DNA of 64,000 nucleotides from Myxococcales bacterium (GTDB taxonomy: Bacteria > Myxococcota > Polyangia > Nannocystales > Nannocystaceae). The stretch covers positions 1-64,000 of the forward strand of contig JAEUJW010000089.1 of the NCBI GenBank assembly GCA_016793465.1. The letters are read 5' to 3'. The notes beneath the pieces are model-generated. The model had not been told where the DNA came from, searched no databases, and was given only the letters and a program-made list of their open reading frames with translations. The position numbers and the translations under genes were made by a program. Shown here one piece after another: positions 62,592 through 64,000 of the stretch (the stretch's first letter is position 1; each line of letters opens with the position of its first letter).

Positions 62592-64000
62592 ATGCGTTCG
62601 CCCCCCGAGCTGCACGAGACGACGCGGCGCCCGCTCCAGCGCGCGGCGGCCGAGCAGCGGCCGCTGCGGGTCGCGCTGACGATCGGCTTCCATCCGCAAC
62701 TGCGACGGATCGGCGAGCGCGTACTGCTGGCCGACGACGTCACCCAGCTCTCGCGTCAGAGCCCCGAGTTTCGCACCCCGGAGGGCCGCGTCGTCGGGGC
62801 CCTGACCGACCCGTACCTCAGCCGCACGCCGGTGGCCCTGCAGCGCGACGGCGACGGCGTCATCGTCACGGCGCAGGCGCGCCAGGCCGTGCGCCTCGAC
62901 GGTCGGCTGCTGGTCGGCAGCCGGCGGGTCGACGCCGAGGCGCTGCGGCGCGGCGCCTCGCTGGTGCTGGCCGGGCGCGTGCTGCTGCTGCTGCACAGCC
63001 AGGAGGACTGCCCGGCGACCGCGCCGAAGTACGGCCTGGTCGGCGAGAGCGCGGCGATCCAGCGCGTGCGCGAGGACATCGCCCTGACCGCCGCGCTGCC
63101 GATCCCGGTGCTGCTGCGCGGCGAGTCGGGCACCGGCAAGGAGCTGGTCGCGCGGGCCATCCACGCCGTCTCGCCGCGGGCCGCCCACACCTTCGTGTCG
63201 CTCAACATGGCCGCCCTCAACCCGCAGACCGCGGTGGCCGAGCTGTTCGGCCACGCCCGCGGGTCGTTCACCGGGGCGGTGCAGGCCCGCGAGGGCTACT
63301 TCCGCGAGGCCGACGGCGGCACGATCTTCCTCGACGAGATCGGCGAGGCCTCGGTCGAGGTCCAGGCCCTGCTGCTGCGCGTGCTCGAGACCGGGGAGAT
63401 CCAGCCGATCGGCGGCGTGTCCGGGCGGCGCGTGGCGGTCCGCGTGATCGCGGCGACCGACGCCCGCCTCGAGGACGCCGTGCGCGGCGGCAGCTTCCGC
63501 CTGGCCCTGTTCCACCGCCTCGCCGGCTTCGAGCTGCGCGTGCCCCCGCTGCGCGACCGCCCCGACGACATCCCCCGCCTCGTCGTGCACTTCCTCGCCC
63601 AGGAGCTGCGCCGCGCCGGCCACGACGCCCGCTTCGACGCGCTCGCCGCCGACGCCGCCGCCGACCTCGGGCCCGCGCTGTTCGACCAGCTCGTGCGCGA
63701 CCCCTGGCCCGGCAACGTCCGCCAGCTCAGCAACACCGTGCGCCAGATGGTCGCCGCGCTCGTCGCCGGCCGCAGCCTCGAGCACCTGCCCGCGCTCGAC
63801 CACGGCGCCGTCCAGCCGCCCGCGCCCGACCGCGCGGACCCCAGGCCGACGCCGCTGCCCGCCGACCCGCGCCTGCCCGCCCGCGCCGCCGGCGACGTCA
63901 GCAACGAGGCGCTCGTCGCCGCCATGGAGCGCCACCGCTGGAACTTCCACGCGACCGCCAGAGCGCTCGGCATGTCGCGCACCGCCCTCTACGCCCGCGT
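62592..64000 (+). CDS. Sigma-54-dependent transcriptional activator with FHA-like N-terminus (partial)
   Basis: The gene continues beyond the window; about 470 residues are visible. Residues 20-140 form an FHA-like domain (SRQSPEFRTPEGRVVGALTDPYLSRTPVAL). The AAA+ domain (about 145-380) has Walker A GESGTGKE, the sigma-54 contact loop GSFTGA (Ser where Ala is usual), Walker B GGTIFLDEIGE, and the R-finger region RLALFHRLAGFELRVPPLRDR. The C-terminus begins an FIS-type helix-turn-helix (ALVAAMERHRWNFHATARALGMSRTALYAR). FHA activators typically respond to Ser/Thr kinases, several of which are encoded in this window. A TATCAT sequence lies about 16 bases upstream of the ATG. It may control neighbouring predation genes. 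Confidence 0.85.
   Translation, partial: MRSPPELHETTRRPLQRAAAEQRPLRVALTIGFHPQLRRIGERVLLADDVTQLSRQSPEFRTPEGRVVGALTDPYLSRTPVALQRDGDGVIVTAQARQAVRLDGRLLVGSRRVDAEALRRGASLVLAGRVLLLLHSQEDCPATAPKYGLVGESAAIQRVREDIALTAALPIPVLLRGESGTGKELVARAIHAVSPRAAHTFVSLNMAALNPQTAVAELFGHARGSFTGAVQAREGYFREADGGTIFLDEIGEASVEVQALLLRVLETGEIQPIGGVSGRRVAVRVIAATDARLEDAVRGGSFRLALFHRLAGFELRVPPLRDRPDDIPRLVVHFLAQELRRAGHDARFDALAADAAADLGPALFDQLVRDPWPGNVRQLSNTVRQMVAALVAGRSLEHLPALDHGAVQPPAPDRADPRPTPLPADPRLPARAAGDVSNEALVAAMERHRWNFHATARALGMSRTALYAR

Overview
The window is very GC-rich (roughly three quarters G+C over most of it) and has the gene content of a predatory, multicellular delta-proteobacterium-like lineage, i.e. a myxobacterium. 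Indicators are Hanks-type Ser/Thr kinases fused to FG-GAP-like propellers, a tandem double kinase, Cys-rich CGDG/RCC1 lipoproteins with poor lipoboxes, a sigma-54 activator and long non-lytic secondary-metabolism genes. A Nannocystis-like relative is my best guess; that is inference, since no rRNA or marker gene is present.

Layout. (1) 0.2-7.1 kb: a helical orphan protein, a 1476-residue membrane kinase, an ECF sigma factor with a leaderless promoter, and a 2-hydroxyacid dehydrogenase. (2) 7.1-17.8 kb: a damaged accessory island. A truncated FAD amine oxidase is joined tail-to-tail to a truncated glycine amidinotransferase. Next comes a tightly overlapping six-gene minus-strand operon (acyl reductase-adenylation fusion, carrier protein, Cys-nucleophile hydrolase, EctD/PhyH-like dioxygenase, haem-oxygenase-like diiron enzyme, PaaA/C-like diiron enzyme) that looks like an unrecognised natural-product pathway. 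An IS256-type transposase remnant and a direct repeat at both ends complete the island. (3) 17.9-33.9 kb: a complete headless contractile tail (contractile injection system, eCIS/tailocin type) on the minus strand: sheath, tube, probable chaperone, Pro/Ala/Ser-rich protein in the tape-measure position, hub, spike, a thrice-repeated small domain, gp25, gpJ, gpI-like, and three fibre-type proteins. No capsid, terminase or AAA+ ATPase gene is present. (4) 34.1-46.5 kb, plus strand: divergently from the tail lies an ExoY/edema-factor-like nucleotidyl cyclase, then a DUF4215/RCC1 lipoprotein, a second giant kinase, and two caspase-fold (C25/gingipain-like) proteases. (5) 46.8-53 kb: secreted lipoproteins and a double-kinase operon. 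(6) 53.1-54.9 kb: an AT-richer Sll1717-type P-loop ATPase between direct repeats, a likely defence insertion. (7) 54.9-62.5 kb, minus strand: a third caspase-fold protease, a lysozyme-like protein, a metallophosphoesterase and a VanY-like peptidase, plus a degenerate metallophosphoesterase. (8) 62.6 kb to the end: a sigma-54 activator that runs off the window.

How it fits together. The contractile particle, the cyclase toxin, the three caspase-like proteases and the peptidoglycan hydrolases are plausibly one predatory or anti-eukaryotic delivery programme. The tail, the cyclase, the lipoprotein and the two protease operons all carry a GTTCACG-type box upstream of their starts, in the same orientation, usually 28-37 bases before the start codon. 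This suggests a shared sigma factor or regulator. The cyclase active-site residues are intact, so the most notable hypothesis here is a contractile injection system carrying a host-activated nucleotidyl cyclase and caspase-like effectors.
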